A DNA stretch of 64,000 bases from Cheilinus undulatus (taxonomy: Eukaryota; Chordata; Actinopteri; Labriformes; Labridae): assembly GCF_018320785.1 (NCBI RefSeq), contig NC_054882.1:25052719-25116718 (forward strand). Direction: 5' to 3'. The position numbers and the translations under genes are program-made. Under the pieces are notes generated by a model. It searched no databases, had not been told where the DNA came from, and saw only the letters and a program-made list of their open reading frames with translations. Below are positions 1 through 12,442 of this stretch, in pieces. Every line of letters begins with the position of its first letter. The first letter of the stretch is position 1.

Positions 1-1072
1 GTCTCTGACTCCTCGCTAAGAGCTTCTGAGGAGGTGGTGGCAACAGTTTTGTGGGGGAAGTAGATAAGGCAGGGATGGATCCATGGTATAGTTAAACTGT
101 TATGGCATTTTTGCTTACGAGAAATTACCCGGCCCCCAAGAGTAAACACAACAACAAGAGTGTAAATACCATGAAGAAAATCTAATGCATAGATATTTCC
201 TGTTTTTCTTGAGTCAAACCATCAGAAACACTCAATTAGCATAGGAGACACCAAGATATGCTTAAGAAAGTGCAGGGGGGCAACACAGTTTCATTACTTA
301 GTAGTTCACAAGTTGACAGTTAAAGGAGTGAGTTAATAAGTCTTAGTTTACTCAAGGATAAAAAAATAAGGTTGCCAAAATATGATATTTTTAATAGCGT
401 ATTTTAAAGCAATACCATCTCCATTATTCTTATGGATGCGCAATATTCTCTGAATGATATCAGGATAGGCAGATATCAACTTAGAAGGTTAATCATCAGT
501 ATTGGCAGGTATTAAAACTCTGCTGATATTTACAATCCATATATATGCTGTCAACACTGGCCCGTGTATATAAGCTGTAAACATCGGTCGTATGTAAAAA
601 TTATTTTGTGGAGTTTTAAGCAAATCCAATCAACCTACATCATCTGAAATCTTTTTTTTTTTGAACATCATCATTCTTTGGACTTTAAAGAGACTGAAGT
701 TTTAAATCTGGACAACAGCTCTATAAAAGTATTGGTATAAATATTGGCTAAAATGAATGAAATGAATCGATAAAATGAATCCATTAAGGATCCATCCATA
801 TTAAAAATGTTGGCAAACTCTTGCATATTGTAGTTGTGCAATAAAGACAGTTTACCGAAGTTTGATTACAATTTTTGATCATTAAAGACTTAGAATTTCC
901 CAATACTGGGTGCTTAATTTTGTTGCTGTGGTACTGAAACAGGTACAAATATTGTATAAATTCCAGAATCATGACAACCCTTGGGGTAAAATCCATCCAT
1001 TCTTTCTTGTGTTATCTTTTAGAAATTAAATATCTGCTCTAAACAATTTCCTATTGTTATTTTTGCTAGTAT
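1..1072. other. Non-coding; probably EXOC5 intron 2
   Basis: No exon was recognised here on either strand. EXOC5 exon 2 ends at 2705 with a donor, and the next coding residues of the family (a coiled-coil stretch) are not found in this stretch, so it is inferred to be intron sequence. Around 440-680 there is degenerate repeat sequence sharing a TGTGGAGTTTTA block with 58423-58434. Confidence 0.5.
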
Positions 1073-2032
1073 AGGGTGCATCTTAAAAATTGAGAATATC
1101 AAGTAAAAGTTTTTTTTTTCCAGTAATTTACTTCAAAAAGTAAAGTTTCCATATAATCAAGATTCAACTCATACAGAGTGAAATGTTCCTCTGACTTTTT
1201 TAGTTTTAATCTTGTTGATTAAGGCTCATGAAAATAAAAAATCCACCATCTCAAAATATAAGCATATTGTGGAAAAGTTCAAATGCAAAGGTTTCTGAGC
1301 CTTCATTCTCACACTCTGGTTAAGTACACACAACTGCAATCATGCTGACTTGACAAATGTCTAGAAGACAATCACTGACACCCTACACAAGGAGGGTAAG
1401 TCACAGAAGTCATTGCTGAAAGGGGGGGCTGTTCTCAGAGGCTGTAATAAAGCACATTCATAGAAAGTTGACTGAAGGAGTAAAGTGTGGCAAGAAGAGG
1501 TATACAAGCAGCAGGGATGAGCACAATCTTCAGATTCAAAGCAGATTCAGGTACTTAGGGGACGTTTACAAGGAGTGGACTGAGGCTGGCGTCAGTAGAT
1601 CAAGAGCCACCACACACAGACAGGACATTTATGAAGATACTGATTTCCTTTTCCAGCAGGATTTGGCATCCTCCCACAGTGAAGCCAAAACTACCAGAAA
1701 CTGGTTAGCTAACAACTATGTTTCACTCGCCAGCCAATTTGCCTGACCTGAACCCCATAGAGAATCTTTGGGTAAATGTCAAAAGGAAGATGTGCGACAC
1801 CGGACTTAATAATCCAGACGAGCTGAAGGTTGCTATCAGAGCCCAGGTTGGTCTGATAGCAGCCTTGGCTCCATGCCATGTAGCATAGATGCAGTAATTT
1901 GAGCAAAAAGAACTCCAACCAAGTACTGAGTGCATAAATGAGCATAATGTTCCAGAAAGTCAACATTTCTGTATCATAAGCCCATTTCTTGGCTGATATA
2001 TTTGTGATATCCTAATATTTTGAAATAGTGGA
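1073..2032 (+). mobile_element. Tc1-like transposon relic
   Basis: The left end (TA, then GGGTGCATCTTAAAAATTGAG) and a right-end block near 2008-2032 (GATATCCTAATATTTTG) resemble the inverted ends of the fish Tc1 family that begins CAGGTGCATCTCAAAAAATT. Between them, frame-broken transposase pieces are visible. FQQDLASSHSEAKTTRNW at about 1650-1700 corresponds to the second catalytic aspartate block, and LPDLNPIENLW at about 1738-1770 to the third catalytic residue block. Frame shifts and stops show that it is inactive. It lies in the inferred EXOC5 intron 2. The exact right boundary is uncertain. Confidence 0.75.
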
Positions 2033-2704
2033 TTTCTGATTGTGAGCTGTAAGCTGTAGTCAAAGATAAAAAAAAGGGAAATATTTCGCTTCATAAAGAT
2101 GTTTCTAGAATATGTGGAAGTTTCACTGGGGTGGGGGGAGACAATTTTCAAGATAATTCTTTGTGATGCACATATATGTATAAATTGATCCTGATAGAGA
2201 AAGAACATCTTGACATCAATATCAGTAATAGTTATCAAAGATTTAGATTTAACTTACAAAGTAAAATAAACCATTAAGACTGTAATAAGTCTTAACACTG
2301 TGCACAAATAGTTAACACTTATAGCACAAATAAAATACATGACACTGTCAGCAGACAAGAGTGTAAAGCAGAAATTTAAAAAACTGCACCTACATAACTT
2401 GAAACAGTATGAAAGAGCAATATTTAATGAAAGCTACATGCATGAAAATAAAGTTCATTGGCAGTCTGAGCATTTCAAGAAAAATATGCCTGTTGTTTTG
2501 TCAGAAATGATTTTTATACACACATGAAGATGCAACATTGTTGCGTTGCTTCAGAATAGGTTTCACGTAGAGGAATAGCTACATTTAGGGACCAGGTGAA
2601 GCACCAAGTAAAAATCAAGGTTAACATCTGAATAGTAATGTTGTACCTTGTTGCTGACTGAGAAAAATGTGTTTAGTAAATGTGCCTGACACCTCCTGCA
2701 GTAC
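2033..2704. other. Non-coding intron stretch of EXOC5
   Basis: This is AT-rich sequence between the Tc1 relic and EXOC5 exon 2. No exon, repeat boundary or RNA gene could be supported here. Confidence 0.5.
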
Positions 2705-3178
2705 CTTTTAGGGTCGAAAGCCTCTGCTCCTCCTTTAGAGCCTCCTCCGGGTGTCCTCCATGCCAACCTTTCAATGTATTCATCCGCATCAAAAGGCTCC
2801 TGAAGGGAGAGAGATTCATCACGATAATGATGGTTTTCTTCAACCAAAAATAACAGCCAAGCACAGACTATACTACTCAAATACAGTTGATAGATAAGTA
2901 ACGGTACGCGTTATTATAACGTTAGACTTCATTTTGGTTTATTTCACTGCACACTAGCAGGAATTAACGCTGAAGTTCAACCCAACAGAACACAAAGACA
3001 GTATTATTTTTCACTTCAGAAAATACCACATATATTCACATCTGTGAGTTATTATTTACTCCCTATACACGCTGAAATTAAACGAAGACGGTAGTAAATT
3101 ATAGTTAGCATTTAGCCTGACAGCTAGCTCTTCGTGCTGCAATCATTTTACCTCGAACAGCTGAGCAGTTGTTGCCAT
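2705..3178 (-). CDS. EXOC5: Exocyst complex component 5 (Sec10), first two coding exons
   Basis: EXOC5/Sec10 is a core subunit of the eight-protein exocyst, which tethers secretory vesicles to the plasma membrane and supports ciliogenesis and polarised traffic. Exon 1 (3178 down to 3152) encodes MATTAQLFE and ends in a GTAAAA donor. Exon 2 (2799 down to 2705), after a CTCTCTCCCTTCAG acceptor, encodes EPFDADEYIERLAWRTPGG and on to AFDPK, ending mid-codon (phase 2) before GTACTG. This is an almost residue-for-residue match to the highly conserved vertebrate EXOC5 N-terminus, as I know it. The start is chosen because it gives the family's invariant MATTA start and an in-frame 9-codon exon. Coding is 27 + 95 nt. 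The remaining roughly 670 residues lie beyond the left edge. The gene is divergently arranged with AP5M1, as in mammals. Confidence 0.95.
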
Positions 3179-3532
3179 GTTGAGGAGATTCAACCAGCGG
3201 CGATGTAAAGTAAATTTAGAGGAAGAGGCTCCCAGTCGGCAATTCTGCCGACTTCCTCATGGATTTACTGATATGGTGCAGTTTTGCCCTTTGTTGACAG
3301 CTAGCTTAGCAGCACAGCTTCCTGTATGGGCTGCGAAGGGTGGGGATAGCTGCATGAAAGTGCGCATGCGTGGAAGTCGGGTGATTGGTGTTACTTGTCA
3401 CATGAGACCACAGCAGCAGGAAGTGAGTCGCCAAATTAAGGGGGAATATTGAAATTAAACGCTAAAATGTGATTATTGAAACCGAAGTTAAATAAAAATC
3501 TGTAAATGTAGGAGTTCACTGTAGCCGGACAG
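3179..3532. promoter_or_regulatory. Bidirectional promoter EXOC5 / AP5M1
   Basis: The two start codons lie 354 bp apart in head-to-head orientation, so both promoters and 5' UTRs must share this interval. Visible motifs are a palindromic NRF1-type site TGCGCATGCG at 3361-3370, an inverted CCAAT box (ATTGG) at 3384-3388, and an ETS-like AGGAAGTGA at about 3418-3426. No convincing TATA box was seen. That combination is typical of TATA-less divergent housekeeping promoters. The transcription starts themselves cannot be placed from sequence. Confidence 0.8.
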
Positions 3533-6500
3533 ATGAGTCTTCGTGCTTTGTGGATTATTTCGCACGAAAAGGGAGAAAATGCGTCAGTTCGCTTTTCAAG
3601 GTGTGTTTATAATGTTTTACCTTATGTTTACATCATACAGTAATGCTTTAAATATCTGCCGTGACACTTCTAGACGCTATAATTTTTGGTTCTGTCATGT
3701 GTCTCCACCCACAGGAGGTTTTCCACCGTGGAGCACCGTGCAAAGATAATAGCCGGTTCTTCCTATGTAGCAGTCCCAGAGGACCTCAGAGTGCTGCAGC
3801 TGCTGCTCTCTGAGCTCGGCCTTTCTGACTTGGACAAGCCCTTTGCCTCCAGAGATGATTGCCTTAATAATCAGCGATCACCAGGCCTGGAGCTGCGTGT
3901 GGACGGCCCTGGAAAGGCACTGCTTTGGCCCGTGTTGACTATCTCACATGGTCCTCTCATCCTAGCTTGCCTACCTTTAGTGGACGCCCCCCCTGAACCA
4001 CGACCCCCCCTTTCTAACCTGCTGTCTGTCTCCCAGGGACTCGCGTTCCTTGCAGGTTTGCAGACTTTTCTCCTCTCCTCGGGGGGTAAAACTGACAGTG
4101 AGGGGCTGACCTCTCGCTTGGCCATGCTGCCCTCTATACTCTTAAAGATCTGTCCACTTGGCACACCTCTGGATGTGCCTCAACCTGGGGGACCTGCAGC
4201 AGCCACAGCACTTGCTCCTGCTGGAAACCAGAAGCAGCCAGCCTGGAAGACGGGGCTCCACCGTGGCAGAGCTGTGGTGAACGTAGCACTGGTAGAAACA
4301 GTACGCTCTATGCAGTATGGTAACCGCAGCAGACAGGACCTGTGGGATGTTTTTGGCACTGTGACATGCAAAGTAAGAGCCCAGTGGAAAGACAATAAAG
4401 TAAAATGTATTTTACTTTTTAATTCTGTGGCTTGATTCTACCTTTGTGTCCTTCTGTCAACAGTGTGAAGTTGAAGGGGCCCTCCCAAATGTGACAGTGA
4501 CCCTCACACTTCCACCGAATGGTTCTCCACTACAGGACATCCTAGTCCATCCCTGTGTCACCTCACTGGACTCCAGCATTCTCACGGCCACCAGCGTGGA
4601 TAACTATGATGGCTCAGCATTCTCAGGGCCATATAAATTTCCCTTCTCTCCTCCTCTGGAGCCTTTTAGACTATGCAGCTATACATCTCAGGTATGAAAT
4701 ATGCATATGAATATACCTTTACTCTCAAACAATGGTGTAAATGTCTCATGCAAGTGATTCCTTCCATTCACCATCAGGTCCCTGTTCCACCTATCCTGGG
4801 TTTGTATCAGCTGAAGGAAGAAGAGAACCACCTGCGTGTTTCAGTGACACTCAAGCTTCATGAGAGTGTGAAGAACAGCTTTGACTACTGTGAGGCACAC
4901 CTGCCATTCTTTAACAGGTGAGTAGTACAAGAGGATGTTATGAAAATTCAATCCTTGTTGTGAATTTTCGTCATCACCTTTTTTTTTTAATCCTCTCAAA
5001 CTTTTATGGGCAACAGTCAGTATTTTGATGCTCTTTGTTGCATATATTAAATCGATACAATCTCAGTTATTTTACTTGTCAATAGTGGTGCAAAAGCAAA
5101 GCTTAAAAAATACAGATCTTCAGCCATGTTTCTAACACAGAGAGAAGGAGCATAATCTAAATTACACAAATACACTGGCAGCATTTTTGTGTAATTAAGA
5201 ATTTGCTTGCAAATTTTGGTAATTAAAGACAATGAATTTCCCAAAATATGGTGGCTAGGACTTGTATTTTTGTTGCTTTGATACCAAGACAAGTATTGTT
5301 AAAATTCTGGTACCTGGACAAGCCTGGTCAAAAGGTTAATTTTTTTTTTTTTTTTTTTAATGACAAACTGAATACATTATATTTCTTAAGACGGCTGTCT
5401 GTCTATGGAGCTGGAGAACAGTTACAGATATCAAAGTTTAATAACCAGAAGCTCTTATAAAAAAAGGCATAAAAGCACAAAAATAAATCAAGATTTTTTA
5501 GGATTTTTTAGGGGGATATGACAGTGGATAGAGTTGGAAACTGGGGAAAGAGAATGGGGAATGACATGTGGGAAAGTGGAACCTGTGCCTCCTATGTCAA
5601 GGACAACAGCCTCTGCACATTGGACACTTGGACATAACCACTAGGCTATCAGCCCCCCACCAGGAAATATTTTTTAAGATTCTAAATACAGGCAGTTTTA
5701 CCATGAGAAGGCATTGATTAGAGCAATTAATCTTGGTACTTTGCCTAAACGATGACAGCCCTGCCCCTTTTTGTGTGAAAACTTCCATCTAAATGACTGG
5801 CGGTAAAAGGGAAAGATGTGGTCTTTAGTGATGTAGAAGCTTAAAATACATAAACAGCACAGTTTAATTGTTATTACAGGCCCAAATCCAATGGCCACAG
5901 AGTTGAATATGAAACTATGATTTTTCTGAACAGGGATCTGCTTCATAACATTAAAAAATAAACAACTTTTTATCATCCCTCTAAATGTATTCACCCCTTT
6001 GTATGTTTTACCCTTTTATTGATTAATTGATAATTTTGACAAAAGAAATCTGACAAAAACCTCTTTATTGACAAAGTGAAAACAGATTTCTATAAAGTAA
6101 TGTCAATTAAACAAAAAATATGTGATGCGAAATAAGTGACTCCATAAATATTTACCCCTTTAAAGTGACTGCTCTAATTTTTGGACAGGGATCAGATGAG
6201 TGTTGTGGATGTGAAGGTGAGCTCAGGGCAACTGGAGGTGTCAAAGGAGAAGAACCTTCTCGTCTGGGGACTGGGTAAGCTCTCCTCTTCTTAGCATCTT
6301 TGTAGGAAAGAAACACTTGTCTAAATTTTGGTTTGGAAGTAAATATATGTATAATGAAATTTAATTTTTAAACAGAAAATAACAAGTAGTGATCCCTTCA
6401 CTGGTATGTAGGACAAAAGTTTCCTAAATCCCGTGAGGTGACAATGGAAGGAAAGATCAGCTTTTCTGGGCCGACGCCAGGACCTACTGACCCTATCTGC

Positions 6501-9005
6501 ATCGGACTCACAGCCTACGTTAAAGTAAGTCATTACATGTGGTAAGGGTTTAGGATAGACGGTGCCAAGATCTGCATTTTATCCTGCCACCAGAATATTT
6601 TGGGCTTTAGCCTGTACTACTACATACAGGTGCATCTCAAAAAATTATAATGTCATGAAAAAGTTAACCTTTTCCCTGTGATTTACTTCAAGGAAGTCTT
6701 GAAATATTTACATTTTTATAAGATGAATCTAGCATACATGATAATTTATCTTTTTGATGTAAATCATGGGTAAAAATGAACTTTTACATGATATTCAAAT
6801 TTTTGAGCTGGGCCTGTATGCAGGTACAAACTAAACCAGTGCATTCAGTGTCCTTTTTCTAACCAGCAGAGGGCACTAACATTAATCAGGAAGCTGGTTT
6901 AAAACTCCACTGGCCTAACAGGTGGTAAAGCAAGAGAGAGTACTACTTTATTGATATTTTAGCTGATGGTTAAAACATTAGAGCCAGTTGAAATGAGCAA
7001 ACATTGTTTATACATGCACACACTATTTTATTTTCTTTTATTGTAAAGAGCTCCAAGTCTCTCTGGTACCAGAATTTACCATTTGTTACTTTTCTTCTAA
7101 TCGTCTACACTAATTATATTTAATTCTAAAATAAATATTAGGTTTTTTCCTTTTGAAAACATTTAATAATGAAAAACTTGAAGTAATTTATTGGGATTAC
7201 ATCTACATTTTATGCAGTAATTGTATTTTTAATAAACTGAATTTTCAACATAAGGCAAAGCATAATTCATACATTCTGCCTATATTTACATCTGATTAAT
7301 CAGCTGTACAGAAATTTTCTTATTATATAAACTTTTTAAGATGTTATTTGCTGATACCAATATTATACTGATAACATCATGCATCCCTACATCTTATCGG
7401 TTACTCCTTGCAATGAAAAAATTCGCATTATTTTATTAGCAACAATACAACCTTAAAATAAATTAATTTTGTATTATAATGAGGTATTACTTACTTAAAA
7501 CTAAATTTTAATTCTATTTTAAAAAGAAAAGAAGAAAAGTGGATATTTAGCTTTATCATTGTCAGACAGTTTAGATAAAAGAGCTAATTTATTCGTTATT
7601 TGATGTCAATGCAAAAAAATATGGGTTGATGATGGACAAAGATTTAAAACAGATGAACAGATTAATTCAGTTGTATGAGTCTTTTATCTCTCACTGATTT
7701 TTGAGAAGGTTATGCATGCTTTTATTATGACTTTGCTATTGTAATGCACTTTATTTTAGTACTAGCTAAGCCTCTCTTAATCGCTAACCACTTGTTCAGA
7801 ATGCTGCAGCTCATTTTTAATGAGTTATAGTAAAAATGAGCACGTTTCCCACATTTTAGCCTCTCTTCCCTGGCTCCCTGCATGCTTCAGACTGGATTTG
7901 AAAATTTTTACACATAAATCTTTAAATGGGTTGGCCCCTTCCTATCTTTCTGACCTTTTAAAACTGTATTTTATCAAAAACACTCAGATCCACTGATCAG
8001 TTACTTTTGACCATCCTGAGGTCTTAGTTGAGGCTCAGGACGAATTCTTCTCATCAGTACTGCCTTTAAAAATCTATTATATTACAAGGACATTTCCTGT
8101 GCACAGCCCTCTTTAGATTTTTAGCAGGATTCAGGTCTTGTCTTGAGTCCAGGCAATCCAAAAGTTTCATCTTCCTCTGGTGAAGCTATTCTTTTTTAGA
8201 ATTGGTGTATTCTTTGGAACATTGCCATACTATGAGGTGAAAATGGCCTTTCATCTTCAGCCTTTTTGCAGATACCTGAAATGTTTGTGCCAAAACTAGC
8301 TAGTATTTGAAACAGTTGATGATTCCTTCCACTTTAACTAAAACCTCAGTTCTAGCTGAAGAAAAGCAGCCTTGGAGCATAATGCTGCCCCCACCATGCT
8401 TCATCCTGGGTTTGGTGTTCTTTTCCCATAGTCTTCATATGTGTGGGGATGGGGTATGGCTGCAAGATGGGAGCATTTTCTTTTGAAGAAAATCGTCCAA
8501 GCCCGGCTGAAACACACATCAAGCCTCATAAAACCGTGTGGGAAAAATGTTTTGGTTTGATGAGACCAGAGTTGAACTTTTTGGTAATGAATGCTTATAT
8601 TCATGATGAAGTTTGTTTGCTCAAAGCTAAAGCATGATGACATTATTCCACAGAGTTCATTCATTGGTCCAATAGTTATGAGGTTTGTTATTTTCTCACC
8701 CATTGTTCTTAAAGTGTGTACTTTGACTTTTATCTCCACAGTTGTATTTCAAAGTGCCGGACTTGACGCTCTCTGGATGTTGTGTGGACCAGCATTCAGT
8801 TCAGGTTTACTCCTCTGCCAAACCACGCATTGTAACATGTAAGTTTGATTTCATCTCTTAACAGAATTTTTTAAATGCAGCTAATTTATAACCTTTAATG
8901 CACTTTCTGGTTGTATTTTCAGCTCGAGAACTTCTATCCAAAGAGTACTTCCTGTGGAATTCAACAGGAACTGCTCCAGTATCATCTGGCCAGATGATGC
9001 TGTGA
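3533..9005 (+). CDS. AP5M1: AP-5 complex subunit mu-1 (eight coding exons)
   Basis: This is the medium subunit of the AP-5 adaptor, a late endosome/lysosome coat working with SPG11 and SPG15 in retrieval to the Golgi; it is also called MuD. The coding exons are 3533-3600, 3715-4372, 4464-4691, 4778-4917, 6189-6274, 6412-6524, 8742-8838 and 8923-9005, all with GT-AG borders and consistent phase. They sum to 1473 nt, or 490 aa, the same length as human AP5M1. The first exon reads [20 protein letters not shown] and joins to [10 protein letters not shown]. Landmark blocks are KQPAWKTG (start of the C-terminal mu-homology domain, about residue 200 onward), [45 protein letters not shown] and [14 protein letters not shown]. 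The stop is TGA at 9003-9005. Introns 5 and 6 hold transposon debris. The start is supported by its conserved W-I-S-H-E context. No frame break was seen. Confidence 0.98.
5446..5661 (-). repeat. tRNA-derived SINE in AP5M1 intron 4
   Basis: Read on the minus strand it begins GGGGGCTGATAGCCTAGTGG, an A-box-like tRNA head. It then contains a CACATGTCATTCCCCATTCT body and ends in an A/T-rich tail. The body matches the SINE at 19079-19233, so this is a dispersed family. It sits antisense in the intron between AP5M1 exons 4 and 5. Confidence 0.7.
5690..6180. mobile_element. Tc1-like fragment in AP5M1 intron 4
   Basis: Blocks such as GTATTCACCCCTTTGTATG (about 5989-6007) and AATATTTACCCCTTTAAAG (about 6147-6165) are typical terminal or subterminal Tc1 motifs of fish, also seen near 33532 and 62193. 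No transposase reading frame is visible. The boundaries are vague. Confidence 0.4.
6627..6816. mobile_element. Tc1-type MITE in AP5M1 intron 6
   Basis: This 190-bp element has inverted ends (CAGGTGCATCTCAAAAAATT on the left; AATTTTTGAGCTGGGCCTG on the right) flanked on both sides by TA, the Tc1/mariner target. It has no coding capacity. The ends match those of the Tc1 relics at 1073 and 14454, so it is probably an internal-deletion derivative of that family. Confidence 0.85.
6930..7395. repeat. Degenerate repeat ending CATGCATCCCTA, AP5M1 intron 6
   Basis: The block GATACCAATATTATACTG followed by CATGCATCCCTA at 7379-7390 resembles the degenerate hAT-like end seen at about 58625-58642. The rest is AT-rich, with no frame. 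Membership and the left boundary are uncertain. Confidence 0.3.
8040..8690 (-). mobile_element. Tc1-like transposase relic in AP5M1 intron 6
   Basis: Phrases typical of reverse-oriented Tc1 transposases occur here, for example GCATAATGCTGCCCCCACCA (about 8378-8397) and the AAATGTTTTGGTTTGATGAG block (about 8546-8565). Frames are broken throughout and no ends could be placed. It ends about 50 bp before AP5M1 exon 7. Confidence 0.55.
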
Positions 9006-9134
9006 CATCTGCAGCATTTAAAAGGACTTATGATATGAAACACAGTGGACCATGCTGGAAATGTGACCTTTAAAACCCATTTGTTACCATCCCGTTGTTA
9101 CTGAATCTCTCAGAATAGGAAAACTGTCAGCAAC

Positions 9135-9140
9135 ATTAAA
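9135..9140 (+). terminator. Candidate AP5M1 poly(A) signal ATTAAA
   Basis: An ATTAAA hexamer lies 130 bp after the AP5M1 stop codon and is followed by a TGTGTGCAG-containing G/T-rich stretch. It is the first acceptable signal in this 3' flank. Longer 3' UTRs are possible. Confidence 0.5.
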
Positions 9141-10879
9141 GTTTAGTAGCATTACAGTTTGCAGTGTGCAGATTCCTACTAGGAAGATTGATTCCACTGA
9201 TGGATGGAAACTGTTTTCTTTCAAATACCTTTCCCTGCAGCCAAACCTCTTTCATCCCCTAACCCTCACCCTCCCTCAGATTTATCCCATTGCAGACACA
9301 AGGGCCACCCCTCGCTCCGACAGTCCCACTTCAGTGACTTTCCATCAGCCGGATAATTAGCAGCTGGAGCCTTGTCATCAGCTGTTGTGAGTCTGGACGA
9401 GAGGGGCGGCCGGGCTGTGAAAGGCCAGGCTGCTCTGGCCAGTGTCTTGGCTACAAAAGGCTCCTCTTTTAAAGCTGGCAGGAGTCCTTTCCAGCCCCCC
9501 CCTCACCCACCCTCCCCCTTTTTGACCCCATCCCCTGCCCTGTCAACTAGTGGCTAGTTCAAACACACAACAACTCTGAGCCAATTGTGATTGAGCGCTG
9601 ACCCTCTGGCCTTATGAGACTTGAAAGCAGCCGGTCCCATTCAGAGAGCTGGACCTGCCTAATTGGTGAAAAAGTCACAAGGATGGAAGTCACAAAGATG
9701 GCTACCCTCTTAAAGTTGCAGAGGTGCTTCAACTCAATTAATGTGGAGCTTAAAGCTCCTGGTTTTCTCTGATCATGAAAAAAAATAAATTTAATACTGA
9801 TGCATTTGTACAACCCACAGAAGCAAACAAGACCAACAAAGATGTAATAAGTAATTTCTCCACAGTTTCTCCACAGTTCCTGAATATGTGGTTGTGGGGT
9901 AGGTATCAGCCAAAGTGAGTGAAGAAACAACCTTTATTTACATTTTCCTTAATAAATACTCACAGAGAGATACAGTTGTGGTACAGCTTTGTCCACAGGG
10001 GGTGACAAAATTGTCATGAACTGTTATTTCCTCACAGAAGCTTTAAGCCAGTTATTATCCACCTTATTTCCATCTCCCATCATACCTTACTTTAATTCTG
10101 GTTGTGGCTTTTTAGTGCCTTTTGGCAAATCAGCATTTTCTATAGCAATGAGATGCTAATGCTGATTTTTATAGAAATTAAAATATGTGAATATCATCTG
10201 TTAAACCTCAAACCGGGTAATGTGATTATTCCTCTGCTTTTTGCTATGAATGGATGAGAAGACAATATAATATGAAATATAAAGAAACTACCTCAGATAA
10301 TGTACAAGTGTTTTCAGTTACCTTTATCAGCTCCACATCAGTATTTAGACTGTAAAAGGTTGGTCACATTTTGTCAAAGGAAGTGGGGAAACAACTTTAT
10401 AAACTTGTAAACAGATGTAGAGCCAATCAGAGCCTTAACGTTTCTCTCACATCAAAATACCAGGGTTTTTATTTCAATGTAGTTTGCTGTGCTGTTAACT
10501 AAAAGTGTATTGTTACAGACACATATATAGTACATTCAAAAAGTATTTTATTTTTTATTTTTTTGCACTGTCTTCAACTGAGGTTTATGGACTTACTGTT
10601 TGTTACAAATCTGCTTTTACTTTGAAAGGATAGAAGGAGTTTTTGAAGATGGATGGAAATGAACTTAACCATGGAAAAGGGAACTTGTCATGGATTGAAA
10701 TGGAAACGGGAACAGCTTAAAGGCAAATGACATTTTTTTTAAAAACTGAAGCGAGACACTGAGATGCAGTGGTGTACTTACTTTACATCTCTGTGGCTGC
10801 AGGAAGACATTGCAGTGGCTTAACCAAAGTCAGCTGAAAAGAACAACAAAATTACAAAATTAATGTACTAGTTATTAAC
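9141..10879. other. Intergenic, no gene seen
   Basis: The stretch 9240-9560 is C-rich and pyrimidine-rich and may still be 3' UTR of AP5M1 or conserved non-coding sequence. The remainder is AT-rich and shows no supported exon on either strand. Confidence 0.5.
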
Positions 10880-12442
10880 CAGGGGTAGGAAGTAACTAAT
10901 AACACTGAACGTAATGTAATTTAGTGTTTTTTTCTTGTATTTTCTAAGTATATTTTGAAGTCAGTAGGCTACTTGTACTTCTACCTAAGTAAGTATTAAC
11001 CAACTGTACTTTTACTTGAGTACAATACCCTTGTACTTTTACCACTTCTGTTGACTACACAGTAGCACATATAGAGGAAATAATTCCACAACCCAAAACA
11101 GCAAAAACTGGAGTGTTGATGTCTCAGTGTTAAATGTCTTTGAGTTGATTTTAACTACCAAAGTGTAATTTTAACATCTTTCTGAGTGAAATAGTCTTCA
11201 GTGTTGGAGTTATTTAACAGAGTTCATCCACCAGTGTTAGTTCAACTCAGTGGAGTCAATAAATCTGAGCTCTGACCACTGCAATTTCAAGTCTGGGGAG
11301 ATGCATGGGAAGAATTTTCAATCATGCCCTTGGGCAGAGTGTTAAGTTGTGCTCGGATGTCGCCTTTTGTACAGTGATTCCTGCTGGCATTCTTTTGCTC
11401 ACGTTTCAGGCTGATTGTTTTTGGTTTTTGATGCGAAACACAGTTGCACCATGAGTGAAGTCATCCAGCGAGTTAGAGTTCCTGCCTGTGAAGTTGATGT
11501 TCCTAAAGGATGTATAGACCAGAGCAACCCATGTGGGTCCTTTGCCCAAACGATGCCAGCCCTGCTCCTTTCGGGGGGGAAAACTATACTTAGAAACAAA
11601 AGACAGTCAATGGGAAAGTTTGGGTCATTAGGGATTTTAAAACTTTAAATATGATAACTGTAGAGTTAAACTGTTATTGGGAGCAAAAATCTAATGGCCA
11701 GTGAGATATAAATATAATGTAGACCATTCATGAAAAAATATTTGCATTGCAACAATATGAAATAAATCATAGATGTACATGAGGGTGTGTTCAGGCTCCC
11801 TCTGTCAGACTGGACAGACAGTCCCATCTTGGCAAATGTTGATAAAAACTGCATCTTTACTCCTCTAGTTTCAGCCAACAGACACAGAACTCTTTTTTGA
11901 CACCCTGTCATCATTTGAGAACAACAGAACATGCCTTAAATTGTGGCTTTTTGATTGTTTTATGGCACAAAGTGCAACAAAATGGCTTTTAATCATGTTA
12001 TTACCTACGTTTTCTAACTGACCGCCATTCAATGTGAGGGTTTGTTTTCCCAAAAATTTGGGCGCGGTCACATTGGAAAGCTCCAACCTAGAGTGCATAA
12101 GTATGCATTTCCTACCTATGAGGACTCTGCTTTCTTCTTGACAGAGAAGACCCACCTTGCCACAGATTTTCATGAGTTTTTGCCGCTCTGTCAAACTGTA
12201 AAATATCTAACGCTGTAAAAGTGTAGTTTAACTATGCAGTGTAGACCAAGATATATTCTCTTCTTCTCGCCAACCAGGAAAGATCAGATTTACAGTTCAG
12301 GTCCTCAGTAGTTACTCAGTACTTAAAGTACACTTTTTATTTTTACTTCAGTAGATTCACAGAGCAGCACTTTTAGTAAGTTTAAACAAGAGTAATTGCA
12401 CTTTTACTTGAGTACAATACTCCTGTGATTTTCCCACCTCTC
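10880..12442. mobile_element. hAT-like non-autonomous element or pair of elements
   Basis: The left end CAGGGGTAGGAAGTAAC is preceded by TTATTAAC, and the right end TTTTCCCACCTCTC is followed by TTATGGAC, a 6/8 match for an 8-bp target duplication. The block ACTTTTACTTGAGTACAATA occurs twice in the same orientation (about 11008-11027 and 12401-12420), each followed by a CCACNTCT-type end. An alternative reading is therefore a short MITE (10880-11050) plus a second relic ending at 12442. No transposase frame was seen. Confidence 0.55.

Noticed and set aside
3686-4435. 249-codon single-exon gene reading
   Set aside because: This is AP5M1 exon 2 read with intron sequence at both ends. The true exon is 3715-4372, with splice borders.
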